A stretch of 37,121 nt of DNA from RGIG3102 sp045633415 (GCA_045633415.1 JAZQYH010000084.1:1-37121); one strand, 5' to 3'; positions 1-8,116 are shown, numbered from the stretch's first letter. Notes: generated by a model from the sequence alone, not told the origin. Translations and numbers: made by a program.

Positions 1-130
1 GTTTGTCAATGCTAACCGTGTCAGATTTCCACACAGATACTGATAAATCTGCAATTCTTACAATAAGTTTGATTATTAAATCATTCCCTTTTGTTGCATT
101 TGCGCATAAGATATTATACATACAAAATAA
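1..130. other. Intergenic edge, no supported gene
   Basis: AT-rich stretch left of the terminator of the first gene. A plus-strand frame is open from the window edge to a TGA at 156-158, but it runs through the terminator hairpin and encodes nothing recognisable. On the minus strand TTGACA (4-9) could be the -35 of a leftward promoter whose -10 would lie outside the window. I can support nothing firmer. Confidence 0.3.
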
Positions 131-156
131 AAACAGGACGCCAAAGCGTCCTGTTT
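131..156 (-). terminator. Rho-independent terminator of the surface-glycan operon
   Basis: An 11-bp perfect stem (AAACAGGACGC with GCGTCCTGTTT) closes a 4-nt loop. Read on the minus strand it is followed by a T-rich run. It lies 15 bases after the stop of the flippase gene. Confidence 0.9.
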
Positions 157-171
157 GATTTTTAATATTAT

Positions 172-1641
172 TTAATCTTTTCTTTTGTTTAAAAAGCCGC
201 CTATTATTTCTTTTGCCAATGCAATGGCAGACACCAGCTGTTTGCGGTAGATTATGATGTATACCACCATACCTGCCACACTTACCGCCAGTTTTGCCAT
301 AAAGTTTGTGTTCAGGGCACATGCCGCAAAAACCAGAGCAAACATAATCAGACACACAAGTGTTGTACGTTTGTAGCTTACGATTGTGCAGTACAGTTTC
401 TGCGCGATGATTGTTCTGTAAAGGAACATTACGATGTTGGAGCCGGCAAGGGCAATACATACACCGTACAGACCAAAGCTTGGTGCCAGCAACATGCAGA
501 AGAGAATATTACTTACCACTGACAGACCGATACCGATTGTGTCGTGAATAGGTTTTTTGGCAATTGAGATGCCATAAACTGTAGTTTCTGCAATAATCAG
601 GAACACAGGTACCAGCAGCATAATCGGAAAAACTGCCATACCACTGCGATAATCCGGACCAAGGAAGAAGAAAATAACATCTTCAAACGCCAGCAGTACA
701 CAAAGGAACTCTACGATAAGGAAAGTAAGGTAATCGTGTACCTGTTTGATTTTTTCCTGCTCTGTTTTGTAGTTTGCATAGATAAATGCAGACCAGAATG
801 TGGCAAAACCAGCCTGAATAATAGCAACAACATTGGACAGAAGGCTTACCATACTGAACACACCAGCAGGTCCGTTGCCTATTGTCTTTGAGATATAAAC
901 CTTTGAGAACAGGCTGTTTACCCAAAGCATAATAGCTGTTGGGGCAAGTGCCAGACCATAGGGCATAATGTGTTTGTTTGCCTTTGACAGCAGTACAGAC
1001 GGAGCAAAGGAAACCCAGCTTCTGTTTGGCCAAAGGAAGATAAACGCAAACAGGCACATACCCGCTGTAAACCACAGCACCATATTTTCAAATGTTGCAC
1101 CAAGGAACACAGCCACAAGGTAGAACATTTTTGAGAAGAACTGCATGGCTACACTTTCAAGTGTGTACAGTTTGATACTGCCTTCCATACGGTACATAAT
1201 ATTCAGATATCTGCCTACCATAGCCATGAATGCATTAAGGAACAGCAGTGCCAGATAAATATCAGCTTTTGGGTCAGTGAAGAAAATACCCAGAACTTTC
1301 TGCGGGAAGAACACACAGCAGATTATACAGGTAATCACCAGTACCACAGTGGACAGTCCAAAGCAGGCACCAAAAAGGCTGTGTTTGTCCAGCGGATGTG
1401 GCGGTTCGTTGAAAAATCTGATAAAAGACTGGTCAAGACCAAGAATGCAGATATTCATAAACAGTGTAGATGTGGAGATAAAAATATCCACTTCGCCCCA
1501 TACTGCAGGGTCAACAAGCCAGGCTACCAACAGCAGTGATACACCATAAATCAGAAAGTTGATTACTGTTGCTATAGAATATTTAAGAATTGAAACCAGC
1601 AGGCCAACAGGTGAAAGAGAAGATTTTTCTTCCATTTGCAC
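172..1641 (-). CDS. Polysaccharide flippase, Wzx-like (MOP superfamily)
   Basis: A 489-residue polytopic membrane protein with about 12-14 hydrophobic segments spread over its whole length and a short basic C-terminus. The pattern, the length and an N-terminal region reading SILKYSIATVINFLIYG are typical of Wzx/RfbX-type oligosaccharide flippases, which move undecaprenyl-linked repeat units or other lipid-linked glycans across the cytoplasmic membrane. It is the last gene of a three-gene minus-strand operon: it starts 5 bases after the stop of the GT-B surface-carbohydrate gene and is followed by a strong terminator. The context supports a role in exporting a cell-surface glycan. The substrate cannot be read from the sequence, and a teichoic-acid or lipid-linked teichuronic-type exporter remains possible. 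Confidence 0.85.
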   Translation of the reverse strand: MQMEEKSSLSPVGLLVSILKYSIATVINFLIYGVSLLLVAWLVDPAVWGEVDIFISTSTLFMNICILGLDQSFIRFFNEPPHPLDKHSLFGACFGLSTVVLVITCIICCVFFPQKVLGIFFTDPKADIYLALLFLNAFMAMVGRYLNIMYRMEGSIKLYTLESVAMQFFSKMFYLVAVFLGATFENMVLWFTAGMCLFAFIFLWPNRSWVSFAPSVLLSKANKHIMPYGLALAPTAIMLWVNSLFSKVYISKTIGNGPAGVFSMVSLLSNVVAIIQAGFATFWSAFIYANYKTEQEKIKQVHDYLTFLIVEFLCVLLAFEDVIFFFLGPDYRSGMAVFPIMLLVPVFLIIAETTVYGISIAKKPIHDTIGIGLSVVSNILFCMLLAPSFGLYGVCIALAGSNIVMFLYRTIIAQKLYCTIVSYKRTTLVCLIMFALVFAACALNTNFMAKLAVSVAGMVVYIIIYRKQLVSAIALAKEIIGGFLNKRKD

Positions 1642-1646
1642 GCCTC

Positions 1647-2960
1647 CTACATAAACTTTTTGATGTTATCCATATATTCCTGCTGTTTTTCAGGTGATAC
1701 ACGGGTATTTTTGATATGGCCGTAAATTCTGCCTGCCCAAGTGGACAGTGGTCCGAAAATTTTCATTTTGCCCGGGTCAAGACGGATTGCATACATTGTA
1801 TGAAGACCGATCAGTGAGAAGAATTTAAGCCAGCTGAATTTTGGTTTGAAATGGTCGAATGGCTTTCTGTCACCTTCATCTTCCAGCAGAACTTTTTCCA
1901 GTACATCTGCCATACGGATATAGCTAGGTGTTTCTGTAAAGTCATAGTGAGACAGCATCAGCTGTTCATCAATAGGGAATTTTGGATTATCGATGCCAAA
2001 GCATTTTACAAAGCCTTCGTAATCAGCAACAATATCGCAGTCTTTGTAAACAACTGGGTCATATTCCCATTCGATTGGATATGGGCGCAGAACAAAACAG
2101 CTTTTCTTTGCAAAATAGATTTCTGCGATGGATGTACTCATCCATGAGAAGATAGTATCAGCCGCTGTAATCCACTGCTTTACAGAGTAATCTGTAATCA
2201 GATGGAAGTTTTTGTGTTTAGCCGCCATTTTTTCAAGGATAGGGCTGTTCCATTCAGATGGGTGACGACGGTAAACAAATTCAATCTGCTGACCTTCTTC
2301 TGTCTGCAGATATTCATCTACCCAGCCCAGAGTTGTGTTCATTGTTTTCTGGCTGGTGATTTTGAACTGGTTAAAGCCTACACCTGCCAGTTTGTTCAGC
2401 TCTTCTACTTCCTGGTCTGTCATATAGGCAGTGGAGAAGGAAGAAATATAAAGAACCAGCTTTTTGTTTCCGTCCAGACCAAATTCTTTGCACAGTTCTG
2501 CCTTTGGTTTGTAGTAACCGGCAAACTGGTCACGGAGAAAGTCCATCTGAATAGGACCTGTAATAGCTGTATTTTCAATTGGTACACCGTATTTTACAAT
2601 TCTGTCTCGTGCCTGTGTACCCCAGCAGGTGTGCATAGCATAACTGGCAGACTGACCACAGTTGAAAAATGGGCTATTTTCCTGTTCTTCGCTGAGAACC
2701 TGCTCCCAGTGAAGATTTACAACCTTGTTACATACACCAACGTTGTTGTAGACAAAGCTGTTCATTGTTTTATCATCATACATGGCAGAAGCAACCAGTA
2801 CCTTTGGTTTTTTCCATGTAAAATATTTCAGTTTCTTTCTGTCAAGAAGCTGGCGGATTTCAGCTGTGTAGCCGCGGCGTTCCAGTTCCCGTTTCAGCAG
2901 TGTGATGCTTTCATATTCTCTAACAATATGTTCATATAAAATCAAAAAATCAAGTGCCAT
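1647..2960 (-). CDS. Surface carbohydrate biosynthesis protein, GT-B-like glycosyl- or glycerophosphotransferase
   Basis: This 437-residue soluble protein resembles the surface-carbohydrate-biosynthesis / CDP-glycerol glycerophosphotransferase-like group with two Rossmann halves. Visible marks are an N-terminal alpha/beta half, an inter-domain stretch around LVLYISSFSTAY, an HP motif in FVYRRHPSEW (about residue 231) and a nucleotide-binding-like segment WITAADTIFSWMSTSIAE. HP plus a downstream Ser/Thr-rich turn is also seen in bacterial sialyl- and polysialyltransferases, so a CMP-nonulosonate donor is one possibility given the neu operon at 20-25 kb. It sits 9 bases after the SGNH gene and 5 bases before the flippase gene, within one operon. 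The family level is reasonably sure; donor and acceptor are not known. Confidence 0.65.
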   Translation of the reverse strand: MALDFLILYEHIVREYESITLLKRELERRGYTAEIRQLLDRKKLKYFTWKKPKVLVASAMYDDKTMNSFVYNNVGVCNKVVNLHWEQVLSEEQENSPFFNCGQSASYAMHTCWGTQARDRIVKYGVPIENTAITGPIQMDFLRDQFAGYYKPKAELCKEFGLDGNKKLVLYISSFSTAYMTDQEVEELNKLAGVGFNQFKITSQKTMNTTLGWVDEYLQTEEGQQIEFVYRRHPSEWNSPILEKMAAKHKNFHLITDYSVKQWITAADTIFSWMSTSIAEIYFAKKSCFVLRPYPIEWEYDPVVYKDCDIVADYEGFVKCFGIDNPKFPIDEQLMLSHYDFTETPSYIRMADVLEKVLLEDEGDRKPFDHFKPKFSWLKFFSLIGLHTMYAIRLDPGKMKIFGPLSTWAGRIYGHIKNTRVSPEKQQEYMDNIKKFM

Positions 2961-2969
2961 ATTTTACTC

Positions 2970-3893
2970 CTATCTGTCAAAAAGCATCTGTGTAAACAGT
3001 GGCAGCCCTGAATATACATCCAGATGGAAGCCATCGTAGAACAAATCTTCGCTGAAGACATTTTCTTCGTTGTATTCAAAGTTGATTACTTCTGTGTATG
3101 GTGAAACCGTGTCGATAAATGAAAGGATATGGTTGTGGATGCCCATTGGCTCTACCACCAGCTCTTTCAGAGAATCGTCCATCGGTGGCATTACTGTGTA
3201 CAATGTGATGCCTTTTTCTTTACACATTTTAGCCAGTTCAACATATCTTTCCACATCAGCTGTATCATAGGAATAGTTTGCACACACACCTTTGATTGTG
3301 TCTGCATATTCCATCAGATTTTTGCGGTATGGTCTTTTTGTACCGTCTTCAAAATAATAATCTTCTTCTGTCCAGTCCTGATGATGTGGTGAAGCCACGT
3401 TTTCCTGACCGAGAATAAACCATTTGATTTCGTTGAGCATTTCAATGTTATAGTTGAAATTCAGCATATATGCAAATGGGTTTGTTGCTGTTGTTTCGAT
3501 ACTGCTCATTCTGTCTTTGTAGTAGCTTTCGTTCAGTGTGTAAAAGCTGGCTGCAAAGTAAACCGTATGGATATCTGGGTTTTCTTCCAGAGCATATTCC
3601 AGCAGGTCCATGCTTTCATTGAAGGATGCACCACCAAAGGACAGCTGACCTACCTTTTCCCCTACATAGCCTTCCACAAGATTCATATCAAAATGAGCCA
3701 TTTTACTGTCGCCAAGAATAATTACATCTGATGGCTGTTTATTGAATTCACGCACACGGTACATTGCGCTGTCACCAGAGTATTCGCTTTCTTTTATACC
3801 AAAATAGTTATATGGTTCAAAGTAAATAAAAATTGCAAAATATATCACAACTGGCACCATAACCAATGCCAGTTTTTTCAAAAGTTTTGTCAT
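2970..3893 (-). CDS. Membrane-anchored SGNH/GDSL-like protein (possible glycan acyltransferase or esterase)
   Basis: A 307-residue protein with an N-terminal membrane anchor (about residues 4-25, after MTKLLKK) and a large outside domain. Block I reads VIILGDSKMAH, supplying the GDS nucleophile, and block V reads DLFYDGFHLD, supplying the DxxH pair. This matches the SGNH hydrolase fold, and the architecture resembles DltD or AlgX/AlgJ-type proteins that handle O-acyl groups on surface polymers. The start was placed at 3893, where AAGAGG lies 5 bases upstream; a longer frame opening at 3911 has no ribosome binding site. It is the first gene of the surface-glycan operon, behind a good promoter at 3959-3987. 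A role in acetylating or deacetylating the exported glycan is inference. Confidence 0.65.
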   Translation of the reverse strand: MTKLLKKLALVMVPVVIYFAIFIYFEPYNYFGIKESEYSGDSAMYRVREFNKQPSDVIILGDSKMAHFDMNLVEGYVGEKVGQLSFGGASFNESMDLLEYALEENPDIHTVYFAASFYTLNESYYKDRMSSIETTATNPFAYMLNFNYNIEMLNEIKWFILGQENVASPHHQDWTEEDYYFEDGTKRPYRKNLMEYADTIKGVCANYSYDTADVERYVELAKMCKEKGITLYTVMPPMDDSLKELVVEPMGIHNHILSFIDTVSPYTEVINFEYNEENVFSEDLFYDGFHLDVYSGLPLFTQMLFDR

Positions 3894-3958
3894 AAAAACC
3901 TCTTTTTTCATTTTTCTAGCAGAAATATAAATAAATTCACATTCCTTTCCAACTTAAT

Positions 3959-3987
3959 ATTATACTTTAAAAGCCTGTTTTTGTAAA
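3959..3987 (-). promoter_or_regulatory. Sigma-A-type promoter of the surface-glycan operon
   Basis: On the minus strand TTTACA (3982-3987) is followed by 17 bases and TATAAT (3959-3964). It lies about 65 bases before the SGNH gene start. Confidence 0.7.
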
Positions 3988-4055
3988 CTGACACAGCCTG
4001 TTTTTATATGAACATATTGTAAATTCAGCATATATAGCTGGTGTATACTGCCATA

Positions 4056-4064
4056 CCCCCCCCC
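4056..4064. repeat. Homopolymer tract of nine C (nine G on the minus strand)
   Basis: An uninterrupted C9 run in an otherwise AT-rich intergenic gap. It lies about 70 bases upstream of the -35 of the surface-glycan promoter and just below the htrA terminator. Such runs are prone to slippage. Confidence 0.9.
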
Positions 4065-4083
4065 TGATATCCAACACATAAAA

Positions 4084-4107
4084 AAGGCACAGCCTTTGCT
4101 GTGCCTT
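4084..4107 (-). terminator. Rho-independent terminator after htrA
   Basis: A 10-bp stem (AAGGCACAGC with GCTGTGCCTT) with a 4-nt loop. On the minus strand it is followed by a T run, 12 bases past the htrA stop. Confidence 0.9.
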
Positions 4108-4119
4108 GATATTTACAAT

Positions 4120-5244
4120 TTATGACTGTGCTTCCATAAGGATTACATCAATATGGTAAACCTTATTATTTTCTGGGCGGTAGATACCCAGATTCATTAC
4201 ATCACCAGGGGAGAATTTTTCCAGTTCTTCCAGCAGGTCGTCTGTTGTAACAATTTCTTTGCCGTTGGCTTCCACGATAACATCTCTTTCACGTACACCT
4301 TTTTCCAGAAGGTCACTGCCGATTGTAATGGATGCAATATACACACCTTTGCTTGGCAGACCATTTCTTGGGCCGTTGGATTCGTTCAGTTCAATTACCT
4401 GTACACCCAGTACTGCACGGCCTGTTACATAGCCGTTTTCAATCAGACTTGTGATGATTGGCATTGCTTCTGTAATAGGAATAGCAAAGCCGATACCTTC
4501 ATAGTCAGTAGCTGCAATTTTGGATGATGTGATACCGATTACCTGACCAAAGCGGTTTACCAGTGGGCCGCCGGAGTTACCAGGGTTGATTGCTGCACTT
4601 GTCTGGATAAGGTCCAGTGCACGTGCGCTGGAGTCAACATCACGGTTAAGACCAGAGATAATACCCTGTGTACATGTACCGGAAAGACCGCCCGCATTAC
4701 CGATAGCAACTACTCTTTCGCCGATTTTCAGATTCCGGCTGTCACCGAATTCAGCAGCTTTAAGCCCTGTTTTATCCACTTTGATTACTGCAATATCTGT
4801 GTCAGTATCTGCGCCGATAATCACGCCACGAACCTGTGTATCATCTTCAAAAACAATATTTACACTGCTGCCACCATCTACAACATGAGCGTTTGTAATA
4901 ATGTAGCCGTCCTGTGTCATTACAATGCCTGTACCACTGCCGATAGGTGAAACAGATGTACCACCGTAAACATTGATACTTACAACTGAAGGATTAACCT
5001 TTTCAAAAATTTCTGTAGTCTCATAGCCACCGTCAGTATATTCAGGCACTGGCTTCAGCTCTACATCTGGTGCTTCTCCTTTTACTGCAGGAGCTGACTG
5101 TTCTGTAGATGGCAGCATATCTCTGATAGAATTTGCCAGACCTGTGCCACTGCGTCCCATTGCCACACCTGCACCAAGGCTTACTGCAATACACACCAGC
5201 ATCAGAATAACAACAGGGGCTGCGCCTCTCTTTCTGTTTTTCAT
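4120..5244 (-). CDS. htrA: HtrA/DegP-like membrane-anchored serine protease with PDZ domain
   Basis: A 374-residue S1C protease that degrades or refolds misfolded proteins outside the membrane. It has a basic N-terminus, one membrane anchor (about 9-30) and a low-complexity linker. The trypsin-like domain (about 75-260) has the triad His120 (ITNAHVV), Asp150 (TDTDIAVIK) and Ser224 (NPGNSGGPL). A C-terminal PDZ domain (about 270-370) follows, with VLGVQV at its start and GVRERDVIVEANG inside. Length and order match Gram-positive HtrA. It lies 149 bases downstream of the histidine kinase gene on the same strand. B. subtilis CssRS controls htrA, and an htrA-type gene closes the WalRK operon there, so regulation by the adjacent two-component system is plausible. 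The intervening gap holds inverted 11-mers that could be regulator sites. Confidence 0.95.
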   Translation of the reverse strand: MKNRKRGAAPVVILMLVCIAVSLGAGVAMGRSGTGLANSIRDMLPSTEQSAPAVKGEAPDVELKPVPEYTDGGYETTEIFEKVNPSVVSINVYGGTSVSPIGSGTGIVMTQDGYIITNAHVVDGGSSVNIVFEDDTQVRGVIIGADTDTDIAVIKVDKTGLKAAEFGDSRNLKIGERVVAIGNAGGLSGTCTQGIISGLNRDVDSSARALDLIQTSAAINPGNSGGPLVNRFGQVIGITSSKIAATDYEGIGFAIPITEAMPIITSLIENGYVTGRAVLGVQVIELNESNGPRNGLPSKGVYIASITIGSDLLEKGVRERDVIVEANGKEIVTTDDLLEELEKFSPGDVMNLGIYRPENNKVYHIDVILMEAQS

Positions 5245-5293
5245 ATATATCCCTCTCTATGTCAATTTTATTTATATATATACTATAATCCAA

Positions 5294-5377
5294 AAATGTG
5301 AAGATTTTTTGTATCTTACAATATTTTCATCAAAAATTCAACATAAAATCACATCCCGGTCAAATTTCTTCACATTT
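5294..5377. promoter_or_regulatory. Inverted 11-mer boxes upstream of htrA
   Basis: AAATGTGAAGA (5294-5304) and its exact reverse complement TCTTCACATTT (5367-5377) flank a 62-base interval in the gap between kinase and htrA. The proximal copy lies just upstream of a minus-strand TATAGT (5282-5287) that has no good -35, the layout expected for an activator-dependent promoter. The distal copy sits inside a larger stem (CATCCCGG with CCGGGATG, about 5351-5386) that may end the kinase transcript. Function is inferred. Confidence 0.4.
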
Positions 5378-5393
5378 GCCGGGATGAAATCAC

Positions 5394-6905
5394 TTATCTT
5401 TTATTTTTCTTTGCTTTATTTCTGCCAGGTATAGCCGCTGCAGGCAAGTTTACCTTGGAAGAAGATTGTTTTGCACAAGGCAAAGTAAAGATAAATTCAG
5501 TATACTGGCCTTCTTCACTTTCAGCCCAGATATCACCGCCTGAGCGCTGTACCAGTGTTTTTGAGATATACAGACCGATGCCAGCACCTCTTGTGTGTAC
5601 TGAACGGGATGAGTCTTCTTTGTAAAATCTTTCAAAAATATATGGTAAAGCTTCTTTGCTGATACCCTGACCGGAGTTACGTATTTTTACCGTAACCTTG
5701 CCACTGCCTTTATCTTCTGTAACGTCAAAAGAAATATAACCGTCTTTTGGTGTGAATTTCAAAGCGTTGTCAAATATATTGTACACAACCTGATGGATAA
5801 GGTCCTGGTCCGCATTTACCATTATTTTCCGTGGCGCAAAACCTCTCAGTGTTATGTTGTTGTCTTCTATTCTGTTTTCAAATGCAAATGCGATAGCCGC
5901 AATAGTGTCCCAGATATTATAGTTGGCTTCGTTCATCTGGAACTCACCGCTTTCCAGTTTGGAAATATCCAGCATACTGTTGGTAAGTCTGGCAAGACGG
6001 CCAACCTCGTCACTGATAACTGATAAGTATCTGTGTTGCATATCCTGTGGAATTGTACCGTCCAACATACCATCCACAAAGCCTTTTATACTTGTCATAG
6101 GTGTGCGCAGTTCGTGGGCAATGTTGGCAACGAAACTGGAGCGGGACTTCTCGTTCTTCTCCACAAAACTTGCCATCTGGTTGAATGTGGTTGCCATCTG
6201 TGCAACCTCGTCATCGCCTTCTACTGATACACGGGCACCAAAGTCGCCCTGACTGAATTTTCTGGCGGCTTCAGAGATGGTTCTCATAGGGGTCGTCAGT
6301 CTTCCCGCTACGATAACGGATACAACACTGGACACCATAAGCATTGTACCTGCACAAACCATAAAGATTGACAGAATAGCATTGGAGAAAACTGTGATAT
6401 TTGTGGCGTCAGAAAACGCAAAAACATAGCCGATGATATCGCCTTTGCTGTCTCTGGCGGCACGGCCTACTGTGTAGTATGAACCGCTGTAAATGTCGTC
6501 AAAAGTTTCGGACAACTGCATGGAAACATCCCGTACAGACAGCATTTTCATAGTGTCTATAGGTACATACGAACCTTCGTGGTTACATTCATTGTTTTCT
6601 GTGCATACTATACATCTGCCGTTTTCATCAGCAAGAATTACTATTGTAGATGTGGTGTTTGAAATAAGACGCAGGTTTTCTCTTAACTTACTGCGCTGTT
6701 CTTCTGTGGTAATCCCGTCTTTTTCCTGCATTGAGTCATCAAAAGCAGCCTGTGCATTGGTAACACACAGGTTCATTAAATTCAGTCGGTCAGACTGAAA
6801 ATATCTGCTGGCAAAAAATATAAAAAACACGCCAAGTATGGTGATGGACATAACCAGCACCATACTCATGGCGGAGAAAAATCGGGAAACTATGGATTTT
6901 CTCAT
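5394..6905 (-). CDS. Sensor histidine kinase with extracytoplasmic Cys-rich sensor loop, HAMP domain
   Basis: This 503-residue membrane kinase partners the response regulator two genes upstream. It has TM1 at about 9-33 and an outside sensor domain at about 35-172. TM2 spans about 174-200, followed by a HAMP domain (about 200-252). The HisKA H-box is FVANIAHELRTPM with the phospho-acceptor His264. HATPase_c follows, with the N-box FDNALKF and G-boxes including GAGIGLYISK. The tail is Lys/Arg-rich. The sensor domain contains Cys98, Cys101, Cys107 and His109 within twelve residues, which is unusual for an exported loop. The start is supported by AGAGGA 8 bases upstream. The gene begins 16 bases after the small FakA-like gene, so the two are probably co-transcribed. 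The signal is unknown. Confidence 0.93.
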   Translation of the reverse strand: MRKSIVSRFFSAMSMVLVMSITILGVFFIFFASRYFQSDRLNLMNLCVTNAQAAFDDSMQEKDGITTEEQRSKLRENLRLISNTTSTIVILADENGRCIVCTENNECNHEGSYVPIDTMKMLSVRDVSMQLSETFDDIYSGSYYTVGRAARDSKGDIIGYVFAFSDATNITVFSNAILSIFMVCAGTMLMVSSVVSVIVAGRLTTPMRTISEAARKFSQGDFGARVSVEGDDEVAQMATTFNQMASFVEKNEKSRSSFVANIAHELRTPMTSIKGFVDGMLDGTIPQDMQHRYLSVISDEVGRLARLTNSMLDISKLESGEFQMNEANYNIWDTIAAIAFAFENRIEDNNITLRGFAPRKIMVNADQDLIHQVVYNIFDNALKFTPKDGYISFDVTEDKGSGKVTVKIRNSGQGISKEALPYIFERFYKEDSSRSVHTRGAGIGLYISKTLVQRSGGDIWAESEEGQYTEFIFTLPCAKQSSSKVNLPAAAIPGRNKAKKNKR

Positions 6906-6921
6906 TTAATAATCCTCTGGA

Positions 6922-7173
6922 TTAACCTTTAAGCCCCTGTTCCTGTCTTTCCATGTTTTCTACTACTACGTCATAGATTTCGCCCAGACTTGCAGCATAT
7001 TCCAGTACAAGCCATGGTTCATTTGTGTGGTAGTGAATTTTGATAAGATCTTCGTCACCTACAGCCAGAAGGCTGTCGCCTTTGAAGTTTGCTACGATGT
7101 AATCATAGATTTCGTCTTCGTCAAGACCTTCACCTTCGATAAGCAGCTGTGTGTCAAATTTGAATTCAAGCAT
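6922..7173 (-). CDS. Free-standing FakA linker (middle) domain-like small protein
   Basis: An 83-residue acidic soluble protein. The stretch KGDSLLAVGDEDLIKIHYHT followed by NEPWLVLEYAASLGEI and VVENMERQ corresponds to the middle, linker domain of FakA-type fatty acid kinases (DAK2 or YloV proteins), where the usual text is close to DSLVVVGDDDLVKVHVHT and ends in NMREQ. The kinase DAK2/DhaL domain and the C-terminal FakB-binding-like domain are both absent. The HxH pair is kept (His47, His49). The position that in FakA usually carries a Cys (YGYCTEF) appears as Asp7 (FKFDTQL). It has its own AAGGAG site and lies between response regulator (76-base gap) and kinase (16-base gap). No function is assigned; a regulatory or lipid-sensing partner of the two-component system is speculation. 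Confidence 0.7.
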   Translation of the reverse strand: MLEFKFDTQLLIEGEGLDEDEIYDYIVANFKGDSLLAVGDEDLIKIHYHTNEPWLVLEYAASLGEIYDVVVENMERQEQGLKG

Positions 7174-7249
7174 TTTTGTTCTCCTTAATATATATTAATT
7201 TTATTTCTTTTTAATTATAACTCTTTATGAAATGGCATTGAAATGAATT

Positions 7250-7948
7250 TTATTCTTTCACTTCAAATTTATAGCCTACACCCCATACAGTTTTCAGGCT
7301 CCACTGTTCGCTTACACCTTCCAGCTTTTCACGCAGACGTTTGATGTGCACGTCGATTGTACGGCTGTCACCATAGTATTCAAAACCCCATACTTCATCC
7401 AGCAGGGCATCACGTGTAAACACTTTGTTAGGATTTGATGCAAGGTGGTGCAGAAGTTCCAGTTCTTTTGGTGGTGTATCAATAACTTCATCTTTAACTT
7501 TCAGTTCGTATTTTGTGATGTTTACCACCAGATTGTCAAACACCAAAGCACCATCTGGCGCGCTGGTGGTCGGTGCCACTCTGCCACTGCGGCGCAGAAC
7601 TGCTTTGATTCTGGCTACAACTTCTTTTGTGTCAAAAGGTTTCACCACATAGTCATCAGCCCCCAGTTCCAGGCCAAGAACCTTGTCAAATGTTTCGCCC
7701 TTTGCTGTCAGCATAATGATAGGTGTATTGCTCTTTGCACGAATGCGGCGGCAGGCTTCCCAGCCGTCCACCCTTGGCATCATTACATCCAGCAATACCA
7801 GGTCGAAACCACCTTCTTCAAACACATTCAGTGCGTTTTCACCATCGTGTGCCATGGCAGTTTCATAGCCTTCTTTTTCAAGATACAAGCGAAGAAGTTC
7901 ACATATATTTTTATCGTCGTCAACAATTAAAATTCGTTCTTTATCCAT
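7250..7948 (-). CDS. OmpR/PhoB-family response regulator
   Basis: A 232-residue two-domain regulator. The receiver (about 1-120) shows the acidic pocket at Asp10-Asp12, the phospho-acceptor Asp54 in LVLLDVMMPRVDG, Thr in IIMLTAKG and Lys in DYVVKPF. A winged-helix DNA-binding domain follows (about 130-230), with the family signature RTIDVHIKRLREKLE and GVGYKFE near the end. AGGAGG lies 6 bases upstream of the ATG. It is first in the unit regulator > FakA-like > kinase > htrA, so it most likely controls that unit and envelope-quality genes. Overall sequence is WalR/PhoP-like, but the yycHIJ genes of a classical wal operon are absent here, so I do not give it that name. Confidence 0.95.
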   Translation of the reverse strand: MDKERILIVDDDKNICELLRLYLEKEGYETAMAHDGENALNVFEEGGFDLVLLDVMMPRVDGWEACRRIRAKSNTPIIMLTAKGETFDKVLGLELGADDYVVKPFDTKEVVARIKAVLRRSGRVAPTTSAPDGALVFDNLVVNITKYELKVKDEVIDTPPKELELLHHLASNPNKVFTRDALLDEVWGFEYYGDSRTIDVHIKRLREKLEGVSEQWSLKTVWGVGYKFEVKE

Positions 7949-8057
7949 ATTTTACCTCCTTGCAGAGTCTTATTAATATGATTATACATTAAAATTATGA
8001 ACAAATAAAGTTTTTATACCCAGAATATGAAAAATTATAATAAAAAATATATCTGCC

Positions 8058-8086
8058 TTGTTTTAAATTTTATTCTATTGTAAAAT
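8058..8086 (+). promoter_or_regulatory. Promoter of the barnase-barstar pair
   Basis: TTGTTT (8058-8063), a 17-base spacer, then TAAAAT (8081-8086), 30 bases before the barnase ATG. Confidence 0.55.
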
Positions 8087-8116
8087 ATAGCTATAAATCA
8101 ATCATGAGGTATAATT

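Noticed and set aside
3..158. Plus-strand frame open from the window edge (49 codons after an ATG at 9)
   Set aside because: It runs through the terminator hairpin of the minus-strand operon, has no ribosome binding site visible and encodes nothing recognisable.
4120..7948. Classical walRK operon
   Set aside because: The regulator is WalR-like and an HtrA gene follows, but the kinase has no PAS domain and yycH/yycI/yycJ are absent, so the wal name is not justified.
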